From the NCBI GenBank assembly GCA_024195265.1, contig JAJLRJ010000005.1:34729036-34793035 (forward strand): a stretch of 64,000 nt of DNA, given 5' to 3'. Origin of the DNA: Dendrophyllia cribrosa (Eukaryota > Cnidaria > Anthozoa > Scleractinia > Dendrophylliidae). The notes under the pieces were generated by a model. It saw nothing but the letters and a program-made list of their open reading frames with translations. It did no database searches and was not told the DNA's origin. Of this stretch, positions 24,110-33,742 are shown in pieces. The stretch's first letter is position 1, and every line of letters begins with the position of its first letter. The translations under genes and the position numbers were made by a program.

Positions 24110-24940
24110 AATAACAGGAACAAATAATCGTCGTACAATCGTGATTTTATTGAAAAGCACCCATGTTATCTATAATAAAGTCGGACTTTAAAAAAAATGG
24201 AACAAATAATCTTAAATAGGAACCATTGCACATGAATATGAAAACGTAATAGGAACAAAGTTCAAGGGAACACAATGATAGGAACAATCATTTCTCAAAA
24301 CAGTGAAAAGGAACTATCAAATAAAGGAACACAAAATGATAAATAAGAACCATTTCACATGAATAGGAACAAGTGATTAGGAACAATCGTTCCACATTCC
24401 AGCAAAAAGGAACTCCTTGATATGAACAATTGTTCCTCAAAAGAGTGAAAAGGAACGGGCTCTCAATGCATGAAACATGAAAGAAAGGAACACAAAATGA
24501 TGAAGAAGAACCATTTCACGCGAATAGGAACAAGTGATTAGGAACAATTGATCCACATGCCGGTAAAAGGAAACATATCCTATGAAAAGGACCTCAGTGA
24601 TCTGTGAAAACAGGTACTATCATAGCAAGGAACAAATGTTGAATAGGAACAACTAAATGGGAACACACGTTCCATGCATCGACAGTGAGGAACGGTTACT
24701 CTGAATGGGAACACATCGAAAGGAACTGTTGTTCCTTCAATGAATGAAAACGGAACAAAATCTCAAAACATTAACAAACACTGTTAGGAACACTCGTTCC
24801 TAAACTACCCATTCAGGAACAATACGTTCCATTCACGAGTATAAATTCGCAACAAAGGTTCCTATTTAGCCTAAAAGGACCACACAAATCAGGAACAATT
24901 CATCCAATAGATCGTTCTCAAATAAAATATAGGAACAGCA
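24110..24940. repeat. Interspersed GGAAC/GTTCC motif cluster
   Basis: By eye about 26 GGAAC and about 8 GTTCC pentamers occur in about 830 bp where roughly one of each is expected by chance. They sit most often in AGGAACAA, are spaced about 15-40 bp apart and sometimes face each other as AGGAAC...GTTCC. The intervening sequence is not a simple tandem repeat, although TAGGAACAAGTGATTAGGAA occurs twice. There is no ORF. See findings. Confidence 0.8.
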
Positions 24941-25919
24941 AGCAAAAATCAAAACACGTTTAAACCCACCTAGATAATAAAGAATAAAACAGTAAAGCAT
25001 CGGTAGAATCGCTGTGTGGTATACATGGAACAGCTGAAATTAATTTGATGAACGTTATCACTCTAAAACTTCCAAATTTTGGGAAACGTAGTAGGAGGAG
25101 TAAAAAACCCAGACAAACAAGAGTTATAATGACGTCAATGTCGATAAAGACTTTTTTTAGACAATTAAGTTGCAATTAATCTCCAGTATTAAATGAGAGC
25201 GGCCATAAACGCAGTATGGGGATGTTTTTTTATTCTATGCGTACCACCCTAAATGATAGCTTGATAGCTAAAAATATTGGCATTCCTGAACACCCTAAGT
25301 GATACCAAAATCAGTAATTTACACCCCTAAACGAGACGACGAACATTCCCGCACCTTTCATATGGGATCCCCGCCCCTCCCCTGGCAAAACACCTTGCTA
25401 AATCAACATTATTTGAGCACAAGATAAACGATTACCATTAGGCTGAATTTTAGCAGCGCTCCCTTTTACTCTTATGCGAGCCGCTCACTTAAATATTTCG
25501 CATTTCTCGCAAGAATGGCCTTCAAAGCGAATGAACATAGAACTTGATTGCACATCAGGCCTAAACACCTTTAGTTGGTAAATCAATATTAATAATTTGA
25601 CCACAAGCTAAAACATTTGTCTATTGAACTGGCCCAGGACTTTCTGTCTCTTTTTTTTTTTCATTACTTACTTTTGGGATGTGTTTAAGGATTCGTGATT
25701 CCATGCCATGCAAAAGATGTCTCTGGCGCTTAAGGTACTGCTGCATGGTAAACTTCTTGGCACTAGGAGCACTAGAAATAAAACACACGTATATTGTTCC
25801 TTCATTCAGCAGATTATGAGTATATATTGAAGTGATCTGATGAGCCAGGTACAAATAATTATGTTTTGGTTTGTTTTACTCAGATTTCAGCTCCGTTTTT
25901 AGAAAATGTCCATGGAAAC
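24941..25919. other. Non-coding stretch
   Basis: No supported gene. A strong donor-like GTAAGTAA and a pyrimidine run occur on the minus strand near 25655-25675, but the accompanying ORF (25621-25854) is not recognised. Confidence 0.3.
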
Positions 25920-26180
25920 CTGGGGTCAATTTAATAAAACTTTTACAAGTGTAATCTACAAGTCGGACCATTGTATTTACAAGCGCAGGCGAAAACGAGT
26001 TTAATAAACATCGTTACAAGTCTAAGTTACAAGTGTCCGACTTGTAATTACAGGTGTAGCGCTACACTTGTAAAAAATGGTAAGTATCAAATTTAATAAA
26101 ACTTTTATAAGAGTCCAACTTGTAAATCACAAGTGTAAAGTACAAGTCGGAAGTTACTTGTAAACTTTGAGTACGACTTC
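25920..26180. repeat. MITE-like repeat with ACAAGT/ACTTGT motifs
   Basis: The block AATTTAATAAAACTTTTACA at about 25928 recurs, slightly changed, at 26090. Between and after the copies the hexamers ACAAGT and ACTTGT occur at least fifteen times in both orientations. This looks like a short foldback element duplicated in tandem. Confidence 0.6.
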
Positions 26181-27283
26181 TGAAAAGGATATTGCAGCGA
26201 CAAAATATGAAGAACTCGACGAGCTGCTGAGACATCGAGTTATATGCCAACCTAGGAATTTCAAGGAATGACGGCTGTCATATTTGCTGCTAAAAAAATA
26301 AAATTAAAATTAAATCTAACCAGGACGAATACACAACCCAGAGATGGTGCAGAAAGTTAGTGAAATCAATAACACATTGAATCTGCCCCCTTGTCTGTAC
26401 AGCTTTAGGCCTGCAAAGTCAACAAAATCAATTATGGTCAGTCAGTCATAAGTGTCATATTAAGTGTTCACACATGTACTTATAAAATTAATGGCTGACT
26501 TATGGTGAAGTGGGCATTGCAATTGCAATTTACTCTATCCATAACGATTTTACATGATTTATTTTTTTGTGCCATCCAGATAGCTAACACACTGTTTTGT
26601 GAAGTGTTAGGTGTATGGACCTATATGTTTTTAAGACACCATTTATGGTCAAATTGAATCAATTCCAAATGAAATAATTTGTACAACTTGTTCAAAGCAG
26701 AAGACCCTGAAAACCATACCCCATCCAGGAGCATGTCCTAGTTCAAATAAGGAAGTACCCCCACCTCCCTGTCCCCTTGCCAGTGTACTGTATTGGATGC
26801 CAAATTTTGTAATTGATGTGCTGAACACCTCAGCACCAGAGCATGGTTATACATTGTATGAGAAGCGCTCTCTCAGTACACTGTCTGCATGGATTTTACC
26901 GTACCTGTTTGATCGAACCCGGTGTATTGCCTGAGGAAAAAATGAAACCATACAGTAAGCCATCTATGATTCATGGGCCATGGGTATTGTGCAAATACAC
27001 ACAAAACAACTTTTCTTAAAACTGATAATTTATTGCTTTTACAGACAAGAGTATCATGTCAAAACAGATCAGCGATGCATGATATCATGGCATATACACT
27101 GTTACATTATGGTTATCGGACAACAAGCACACAACTAATAATAATAATATTTCACTCAATTATTCTAAAGAATTCCAAATTGATCTGTTAGAGATTGTTA
27201 GAAAGAGGTTTGTTCAGATTATTTACCCTCTTTGAAAAAGCAACATAAATTAATTTAATTTTGGAATGACAAGAAGACTGTTG
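26181..27283. other. Non-coding stretch
   Basis: No recognised gene or bordered repeat. Confidence 0.3.
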
Positions 27284-27974
27284 ACCTTATTACATGAAAT
27301 TTTAGCGACACTTAAATTTAGCGATTTTTAGAAAAATCGCATAATTAAAATGCACCAAAATTAAGTGTCGCTAAATTTAAATCGTCGCTAAATTAAAGTG
27401 AGTACCATATGAAATTCCGCAATCTGGCCATTTTCACACAATCATGCTGTTTGACGGTTGATTATGACGTGTATCGGATGTCTCGTGCACATTTCAGTCA
27501 TTTCAGCTTGACAACTGAAATGGATTCTTCGCTAGTATTTAATTTATCATTCCCGTGTGGACTCCGCAGATTCCACGTTTATAAAGAGCTGCCTAGACTA
27601 AATGAAAAGCTTGACACAATTCACGAGGAAATAATCCGCATGACCGCTACGCAGTTGCTGCAATAAGAAAATCTGTTAGTCGGATAAGACCAGTCGTAGA
27701 TGGACACCTACCACGGGAAATCTCAAGGTTTACAAGATTTATCATTCTACATAGTGCTACTGTGAAAGTAAAGGTTATATTTTATCGCATAAATGTTCTA
27801 TTATCGTCGTAAAAGTTTTGAATAAATTCGCCAAAGTTTCAGTTCGTGAAATCGCGAAAATTAAGTGACTTATGTTCCAAAATTTACGAAAAATCGCTAA
27901 ATTAAAGTGCCGCAAAATATGGATTTTTCAAAATCGCAAAACTAACGTGTCGCCAAAGTTTCATGTAATAAGGT
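27284..27974. mobile_element. 691-bp MITE with inverted ends
   Basis: The left end ACCTTATTACATGAAA, continuing TTTTAGCGACAC, is matched by the complement at the right end (to 27974). Subterminal TTTAGCGA/TCGCTAAA motifs recur in both orientations near both ends. The central ORF (27409-27666) is not recognised and is probably chance. No certain target duplication. Confidence 0.65.
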
Positions 27975-28560
27975 AACTTTTTGTTCCTACCCTGCGAGCA
28001 GAGGTTTGTTTGTTGCCTTTAGTGTATGTACTGTATGGCAAAAGGAAACCTCTGCTATGAACTGTTTGATTTCCTATTGTGTAGGTGCATTTTGGTACAT
28101 CAATAAAGAACTTCATAAATTATATCTTGCTAAATGAAATGCAAAAACATATTTAAGGCCAATGTAAGTTCTCTGACAGATAGTACAAATTGCCTATTTG
28201 TGAATTGTTATTGAAGAAGTGAAAATACAGCATCTGTGTGCATGCATGTGATTGTTGAGCTGGCCATGGACATCAGTAAATGGACTTAGCAGAGTATTCT
28301 CTTCACCAACTGGTACATGAGGTGACCAAAAAAACCTCTGCTAAAATGTCCTTTAATCTCCAATTCCAATAATCTCTAGTCATCTTATGATACATTTAGT
28401 CAATTCCAGTAGTACTAGTGTCTCCCATTGCTTTAGACGGCCATTTGCGTAGGTATGTAAATGAAATTGAATTGATATAAGACCATTTTGTATGCTACCA
28501 ATAATGTGGAACATGCCCACTCACCAAGCTCAGTTTTCCCATCAATCCCAGAAAACCATG
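27975..28560. other. Non-coding stretch
   Basis: No gene. AAACCTCTGCT repeats appear at about 28045 and 28332 without clear structure. Confidence 0.3.
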
Positions 28561-30055
28561 GGGTCATATGGGTTGTAGGGAAAACTAAGACCCCCTTATT
28601 TTCTTTATTTTTACACGAGGATCTTGATTTTTATAGCGGTGTTGTTATGTTTTGTTGATAAAATATTAGTCCGCTCCGATTTTAATCTTTCTAATTCCCT
28701 AATTTGCAGTCATAATTTGTTCCAATCCCCTGATAACTCAAACTAAAAGCTATAAGCACCGTATTCACCGTGTCACATTAGTGCATGCACATTTATGCAC
28801 GCATATTTTATTATCTACCAGGTCGTCAGGTCACATACAAATTCTACAAAAATGGCTGCCGCACTGGGCATGTGCTTGGTTTTCAAAACCATAGTTTTGT
28901 CTTATCGGAGTAATAACACAACGCGGGGCGATGTTTCTTTCGAAGAAGCGGAGTTTTAAAGAATTTTTAAGCAGCCGAGTAAAGCAGAGGGACTTGCCGT
29001 AAAAGAATTTAAATTTTTCGATGCGAATTTATGTTGATATCAATTTGTGATTGACGTTTTTTGTGTGTTCTCGTTAGTTTTGGAGAAATGTTTATAAAAC
29101 GTGCTCAAATTCAGTTGTGATAAATATCTGATATTAGGTAAACAAAACAAGACTTCATTTCTGTGTATGTTTTGCAATTTTCATTTCCAAATCAGTTTCT
29201 CAGGCAATTTTTGATACACAACTGGTGTATTTTATTCGAAAATTAGTCATACTATACTAGTTATTTTAGGCCGAGAAAAAGGTTTTTGTGCACTCTAACA
29301 GACGGTCGCGTAATTCTGTTTTTGAGATTCGCTAAAATTGAAAAATAGCCCGGTCGTTTGCTGATTTCATTGCTTTTAAAAGTAGTCTTTTCAAATGTAA
29401 CGGAAAGAAGTCACTGTTTGGGAAATATTAGATGAATGTGGATTTGATCGGGAATCAATAAATGAAATATTTTCGGCAGGTACAGAAAACGCGTCTCGAC
29501 GTGTTCTTTAGTGTGTCACGCAAAATTCGTTGAGGGGGAAGGGTGGGTGTCCCATTTAAAATAAACCGTAAAACTTTCTTACGCAAGCGCATGAGTATAG
29601 TAGTATAGTATAGTACACTGTTCCACATTTAAATAAATTATCATCACATCACGATGATGGGTTAGTTTGTGTCCTATCAAGTTTTGTGATCAGCAGCGCT
29701 CATCTTACAAATATACAAAACGTTCGCCACTGTAGTCCCACACTCAAAGATAAAGGCCATTTTAGAATTGACATGAAGAAAATGAGAATCCAACAAGAGT
29801 GAATACGGTGCTTTTAGCTTTTAGTTCGAGTTATCAGGGGATTGGAACAAATGACCACAAATCAGGGAATTAGAAAGATTAAAAAGCGGAGCCAACTATT
29901 TTATCAACAAAACATAACATAACATCGGCGTAAAAATTAAGATCCTCGTGTAAAAATAAAGAAAATAAGGGGGTTTTAGTTTTCGCGAAAACGAAAACCC
30001 TGGCAAAAATAAAGAAAATATGGGGTCTTAGTTTTCACTACAACCGGGTCATATG
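28561..30055. mobile_element. Mutator-type non-autonomous transposon, 1.48 kb
   Basis: A perfect 10-bp direct repeat GGGTCATATG (28561-28570 and 30046-30055) flanks inverted repeats of about 210 bp that begin GGTTGTAGGGAAAACTAAGA. Target duplications of 9-11 bp with long terminal inverted repeats are typical of Mutator-like elements. The inner 1 kb has no transposase. The right arm carries a local partial duplication of its own end near 29960-30035. Internal motifs match sequences near 890 and 3860, so the family has more copies in this window. Confidence 0.85.
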
Positions 30056-30530
30056 GTTACATACCTCTTCTGCTTCTAATCTCTCAGAAAACACAAGATA
30101 GCAAGCAATAAGTACACCAGTTCTACCTGTAAAACATAAATAGACATGCTTTGTCTTTTTGTACAGATAATATTGTATCAGAGAAGAATATCGCTCCTGG
30201 CCAGATGGGGAATTTCGAGGATAACGAGAACCAAATAGAATCCACTTCCTTATATGGATTTGTAAAAGACAACTTGTAATATGCACAAGTGTTGTAGGAG
30301 CTAAGGAAACCCTTGCATCTTGATGTAAATAAACTTACTGCAAAAGACAATACTTGAAATTCTGCAGCTCAGACGACCAAAAGGGAGATTTATACTGTAT
30401 TCAAACAGTGAAGATTGACTCTTTCGGGAGAAGCAAAATGTAAGCGCTATGGAAAAGCTATTAACCAGTACTAAAACTAAAATTCCCTTCCAGTTTGTAG
30501 CAAAACTTCTTGCCTGGATATTACAGTTGA
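30056..30530. other. Non-coding flank of the Polinton
   Basis: Two overlapping minus ORFs (30038-30350) are not recognised. The segment CTGTAAAACATAAATAGACA near 30127 could include an exon border, but nothing is firm. Confidence 0.3.
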
Positions 30531-30733
30531 AGTAGTATAGAGGGCCACAAACGTGGTTTATTCTAAGCAGGTAATTTCACCCCTCGGAGCGTTCCTAGAA
30601 TACTTGCTGCCCCTCTCCCCAAGCTCACTCGGTCCCCTCGTTCGCTTGGGGAGAGGCACGGCAAGTATTCTAGGAAGGCTCTGAGGGGTTAAATTACACG
30701 CTAGAAAAAAAACACGTTTGAGAGCCCTCCCTC
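30531..30733. repeat. Palindromic element, split by the Polinton insertion
   Basis: From AGTAGTATAGAGGG (30531) the sequence folds back on itself: arms around GTAATTTCACCCCTCGGAGC (30571) and CTCTGAGGGGTTAAATTAC (30679-30697), inner arms CCCCTCTCCCCAAGC and GCTTGGGGAGAGG, and outer arms CAAACGTGGTTT and AACACGTTTG. The outermost right arm, CCCTCTATACTACT, is missing here but lies at 48133-48146, directly beyond the Polinton. The ~212-bp palindrome was therefore the target into which the Polinton inserted, with duplication of CCCTC. Confidence 0.8.
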
Positions 30734-30978
30734 AGTAGTATAAGGCGTTGGTGATCCGAGATCACCTGAATAAGCTGCCAAACGCCCGAGTTACCGGCCC
30801 CCGCGGACTCATTGCATTCGTCCCGGGGGCCGGTAACTCGGGCGTTTGGCAGCTTATTTCAGGTGATCCCGGATGACCAACGCCCTATACTACTATTCTG
30901 TTTGCATATGCTGATCCGGTACGAGATCACTAATTGGAGAAATCCCACCCCTGTATATAACAACCCACATGGCAATGG
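30734..30978 (+). repeat. Polinton left terminal inverted repeat with 161-bp palindrome
   Basis: Starts AGTAGTATAAGGCGTTGG. Positions 30734-30802 pair with 30825-30894 to form a stem of about 69 bp with few mismatches around a 22-nt loop (30803-30824). The repeat continues through a 25-bp block (30894-30918) and a CTGTATATA box to the first codons of the nuclease gene (ATGGCAATGG, 30969-30978). Confidence 0.95.
30955..30968 (+). promoter_or_regulatory. TATA-like promoter box of the left TIR
   Basis: GTATATAACAACCCAC directly precedes the nuclease ATG. The equivalent GTATATACCCACCCAC precedes the polymerase ATG in the other terminal repeat, so both outward-most genes use a TIR-borne promoter. 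The motif resembles the boxes before the internal genes. Confidence 0.55.
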
Positions 30979-32081
30979 TAAACGTGCAAGCTTTCAAGGA
31001 CTTCCTGAAATCACGTGAGACTGGCCTGATTCAAAAGAGCGAAGAATGGGTTAAAGCCAGACAAAACACAATCGGTGCATCGGAGATCTCTGCCTTGACA
31101 GGATCTTCGCCATTTGAGAGTCGGCCAAGTCTAATCCGCAAAAAAGTAAAGCCCATTGATATGAGCAAAAATGTGGCCTGCGCTTGGGGCACATTATTTG
31201 AGCCTCTAGTCCGTGAATACTTTGAGAAGAAACATTCTGTCAAAGTTTTCGGATATACGGGCTCTCTAAATCTTGCAAAGGACCACCCTCTTTTTGGGAA
31301 GGTCACTTGCAGTCCAGACGGATACTTCTCACACAAAGACGAGACAATAGTCTTGTTAGAGTTCAAGTGTCCTTACACCAGAAAGATCACAGGTAATAAA
31401 ATTCTTAAACAATACCGTGATCAAATACAAACCGGCCTTGCTCTCAGCGGGGAGAGAGTTAACAAAGGCTTGTTTGTCGACGCCTATTTCAGAATGTGTT
31501 CTTTGAAGCAGCTTGGCCTTAGCCTTGAACACAATTCCTTGCCAAACAAAGGGGTTGTACACAAAACAAAAAAACCATCAGCACTCGCCTGTGGTATTTA
31601 TCTTCTATCTTGCAAGCAAAAACTATTTCCAGATCAAACAAAATTGCTTAACATCGGGGCAACAAAATCAACAGCAATATTTGAAAAAATTATGAGAGGA
31701 ATTTCAGCGGGAGATATCCTGTGTAGCGGTGATTGGTTTTATACGACATATGATGGGGATCAGAAACGAAACAATTTAGATTTTTTGAATAGGATAGGCA
31801 GAAGGACATTCAGAGAAGACTGGCCCCCAAACTATTACAAGACAGTAGCCTTCTTCACATGGAAGCTGCTGGACATAACAGAAATTTGGGAAGCAAAACA
31901 ACCAAATTTCTTAGAAAATATTCACGAATCAGTCAAAAGTTTTCATGAAAATTTGTCAAAACAAAAATGTATTAATCAAACCAGCCCTATTGAAACTTTT
32001 GAAAACAACATCGGTGATGACAGTGCCATGTTGGAAGACTTTTTACAGAGTAGGCTCCTCCAGACAGCCCTTGTTGCTTGA
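30969..32081 (+). CDS. YqaJ-type viral recombinase/exonuclease
   Basis: Intact ORF of 370 residues, the only large enzyme gene of the element without a lesion. It matches the YqaJ/lambda-exonuclease-like fold of PD-(D/E)XK nucleases: IGASEISALTGSSPF near residue 36, GTLFEPLVREYF near 76, CSPDGYF near 114 (acidic D), LLEFKCPY near 128 (the E-x-K pair) and YRDQIQTGLALS near 148 (the Q motif). Such enzymes resect double-stranded DNA for recombination or process replication ends. The last ~150 residues are not recognised. The ATG lies inside the terminal repeat behind a TATA-like box. YqaJ nucleases are common in phages and some large DNA viruses but are not part of the core Polinton gene set as I know it. 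Function is inferred from motifs only. Confidence 0.85.
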   Translation: MAMVNVQAFKDFLKSRETGLIQKSEEWVKARQNTIGASEISALTGSSPFESRPSLIRKKVKPIDMSKNVACAWGTLFEPLVREYFEKKHSVKVFGYTGSLNLAKDHPLFGKVTCSPDGYFSHKDETIVLLEFKCPYTRKITGNKILKQYRDQIQTGLALSGERVNKGLFVDAYFRMCSLKQLGLSLEHNSLPNKGVVHKTKKPSALACGIYLLSCKQKLFPDQTKLLNIGATKSTAIFEKIMRGISAGDILCSGDWFYTTYDGDQKRNNLDFLNRIGRRTFREDWPPNYYKTVAFFTWKLLDITEIWEAKQPNFLENIHESVKSFHENLSKQKCINQTSPIETFENNIGDDSAMLEDFLQSRLLQTALVA

Positions 32082-32154
32082 AAAGGACATTTCATGCCGC
32101 ATATACAATATCTTTCTTTGCCCGTCTCAGTCCCCCGCAGTCAGAAGGCTTCGA

Positions 32155-32179
32155 TATTCTGTTTGCATATGCTGATCCG
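32155..32179 (+). repeat. Internal copy of the TIR-proximal 25-bp block
   Basis: TATTCTGTTTGCATATGCTG and the next five bases (ATCCG) are identical to 30894-30918 in the left repeat and to 47948-47972 inverted in the right one. Its right edge is exactly where the adjacent minus-strand gene loses similarity to its counterpart at 42224, so it marks a rearrangement joint. Confidence 0.9.
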
Positions 32180-32307
32180 TGTCTGGTCTTCTCTTCCAGT
32201 GCGGCTTGGCCGTTGTCGCCGGATAAATATTTTGCCAAATAATTACCGCCAGTGAAAGCTGCTGCATTGAGAATTGCTCCACCAACCATTATGGCGATTA
32301 AGGCCAT
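32180..32307 (-). pseudogene. Truncated small membrane protein gene (copy of 42224-42661)
   Basis: The first ~43 codons, starting MALIAIMVGGAILNAAAFTG and running through YLAKYLSGD, closely match the N-terminus of the 145-residue protein at 42224-42661. Similarity stops at the 25-bp terminal-repeat block, after which the frame reads unrelated codons to a stop at 32092. It has one hydrophobic segment (residues 3-20). The gene is evidently a truncation product of a rearrangement. It lies in a minus-strand row with the next three genes and is preceded by a TATATACACA-type box. Confidence 0.8.
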
Positions 32308-32325
32308 TGTGTATATATTGTATTT

Positions 32326-32547
32326 TTACATGTTGGCTGGGAGGATTTTCTGATCCTCGAGGTATTTCTTTAGCGCGATGCTTCCAGCCATGACAGCTGT
32401 GAACTTCACGTAGTTCATCACATTAGAGCTGGGGTCAGATGTGAATGGCTCTTTGACGACTTTTTTAGCGATCCACCCAATACCAGCTACAAGGCCAGTG
32501 ATTGTTGCGGCATCAGTAACAGACTTCACGAGCTTGTTGTCAGACAT
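32326..32547 (-). CDS. Small two-helix membrane protein (copy A)
   Basis: Intact 73-residue ORF beginning MSDNKLVKSVTD. It has a glycine-rich hydrophobic helix (TGLVAGIGWIAKK, residues 17-29) and a second one (VKFTAVMAGSIALKKYL, about 47-63). It is about 78% identical by eye to the 73-residue protein at 41949-42170 of the same element but on the opposite strand, so the two are diverged paralogues. The ATG follows ATATATACACC. Function unknown; small hydrophobic proteins of this kind recur in Polintons and may be virion or membrane-active components. Confidence 0.75.
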   Translation of the reverse strand: MSDNKLVKSVTDAATITGLVAGIGWIAKKVVKEPFTSDPSSNVMNYVKFTAVMAGSIALKKYLEDQKILPANM

Positions 32548-32722
32548 GGTGTATATATAATATTTTTATTTTTTCTGTCGACTCCTCACCATGCGCTGGG
32601 TCTGTGTTTTTTATTGCTATTTGCCAAATTGTTTTTAGGGCGGTAATGTTGAATTTAGCCATAAGAAGAAGAATACCTCCGACTGCAGCCCCCTTTACGA
32701 AACCTTGTATGATGTTTATCAT
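32540..32722 (-). CDS. Small hydrophobic protein
   Basis: 60-residue frame starting MINIIQGFVKGAAVGGILLL. One strong transmembrane helix spans residues 6-22, followed by a short polar tail. I prefer this ATG (32722) over the upstream continuation of the ORF, since a TATATATACTCACACA-type box immediately precedes it as for neighbouring genes. Its end overlaps the start of the downstream 73-residue gene by 8 bp. No counterpart is visible in the right half of the element. Function unknown. Confidence 0.55.
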   Translation of the reverse strand: MINIIQGFVKGAAVGGILLLMAKFNITALKTIWQIAIKNTDPAHGEESTEKIKILYIHHV

Positions 32723-32818
32723 TGTGTGAGTATATATATGTGTTTTTATTTTTTTATTGCATCTCATGAATTCTTCGACTCGGTGGTCTCTGTGTGGGTG
32801 GAGGAGTTTGAACCTCAT

Positions 32819-33036
32819 TCACCTCTGCTGCCGGAGCAGTGGGCCTAGTGTCTTCATAATGGCTTCACGTTGGTAATACACACCAAAAGCGGATATAATC
32901 ACGCCGGCAGATGTTAGAATGTAGAAGCCAGAGTTGTTGCTGTCAGTGGATGTGTTTGTAGCCTGGCTTGGTGTGGGGCTCTTTGCCGTTTTAGAAGCCT
33001 GTTTTTTTGCCTCTCTTGCCAGACGATTACGCTCTC
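32819..33036 (-). pseudogene. Remnant of serine/threonine-rich single-pass membrane protein
   Basis: The minus frame NRLAREAKKQASKTAK, a polar linker, then a helix with FYILTSAGVIISAFGVYYQ and REAIMKTLG, ending at 32819, corresponds to the second half of the 144-residue protein at 41444-41878. A stop codon sits just upstream of this block and the N-terminal half is absent, replaced by the end of the zinc-ribbon gene. It is therefore a 5'-deleted copy, in the same relative order as in the right half (this gene, then the 73-residue gene, then the 145-residue gene). Confidence 0.75.
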
Positions 33037-33384
33037 ATCCATTCTTGCTGGTGTTTCCACATTGAGTTTTGTGGAATTTGTAGCGAGAAGTAATTGACAA
33101 TAGCACGTTGTGGCCATTTTAGTACTATCTCGTCTAAGATTTTGTAGGCTACAAATGGCATAGAGATTCTATCCGGTAGATGTTCTTCAAAGGACAAGCC
33201 GGTGAAGGGCTCACAAAATTTCAGATGTTTGTTGAGATAGTTTTTGAAGTTGTAGCGTTTGGTGGGCCTTCTTTTTTTTGGTAATTTTGTAATCACCACC
33301 ATAGAGCTCGTTATAATCAAAGGTCACACCATCCAGAGGCTCTAGGAGCCCGCAGTTCTCACAGCAAAGTTCTGATGAAAACAT
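33027..33384 (-). pseudogene. Zinc-ribbon protein, possible VLTF3-like transcription factor
   Basis: From an ATG at 33384 the frame reads a zinc-binding start (CCENCG, then a PLDGVTFDYNE segment). It is then shifted in an eight-T run (33272-33279), and the next frame continues with RYNFKNYLNKHLKFC, LPDRISMPFVAYKILDEIV and so on to the stop at 33027. A Zn-ribbon followed by a Y...N-Y-L...E-P/LP..V...I..EI pattern resembles the late-transcription-factor-3-like proteins of large DNA viruses and some related elements; this is only a resemblance. A relative with the same CPKC...DG...FDY layout is present in the second element at about 49350-49735. Only one lesion is visible. Confidence 0.5.
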
Positions 33385-33393
33385 CCTGAGGCT

Positions 33394-33705
33394 TTATTTG
33401 CCTTCGCAGTTTTGGCAAGCTTTTATCCTTTCATTCAAAAGGGTGAAAGGTAGGTTGGGGTGGTATTGTGCCAAGTGAGAAAGACACTCCTTGATGTGAT
33501 GAAGGCGTTCTGTCAGGTTTGAACGGCGCATTTCCTTGTTGTATTGAGCGAGTGAGCGTAGGAGGATAAATTTGTATTCTTTGTCCAGCTCATCGAGTTT
33601 AGCTTTGTATTCGCCTTTAGTGTCCAAGCGTCGAACATCAGCCAGTTGTTTAGCAAACTCCTCCATTGTTGAACACAGCCGTGTTGTGTATTCAATTGGG
33701 CACAT
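33394..33705 (-). CDS. Small helical protein with C-terminal C-x2-C
   Basis: Intact ORF of 103 residues, highly charged and probably all helical (EEFAKQLADVRRLDTKGEYK, LDELDKEYKFILLRSLA), ending in KACQNCEGK, half of a zinc site. It ends 10 bp before the zinc-ribbon gene starts, so the two may be expressed together or represent parts of one ancestral gene. An internal methionine at residue 14 could be the true start. The product is not recognised. Confidence 0.6.
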   Translation of the reverse strand: MCPIEYTTRLCSTMEEFAKQLADVRRLDTKGEYKAKLDELDKEYKFILLRSLAQYNKEMRRSNLTERLHHIKECLSHLAQYHPNLPFTLLNERIKACQNCEGK

Positions 33706-33742
33706 AAGATTTATCCTTCGAAATGTAGATTAAATCCAGAAT

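Noticed and set aside
30812..31018. ORFs within both terminal repeats (30812-31018 and 47767-48054)
   Set aside because: They read through the palindrome and the real gene starts, and are similar on both sides only because the DNA is an inverted repeat.
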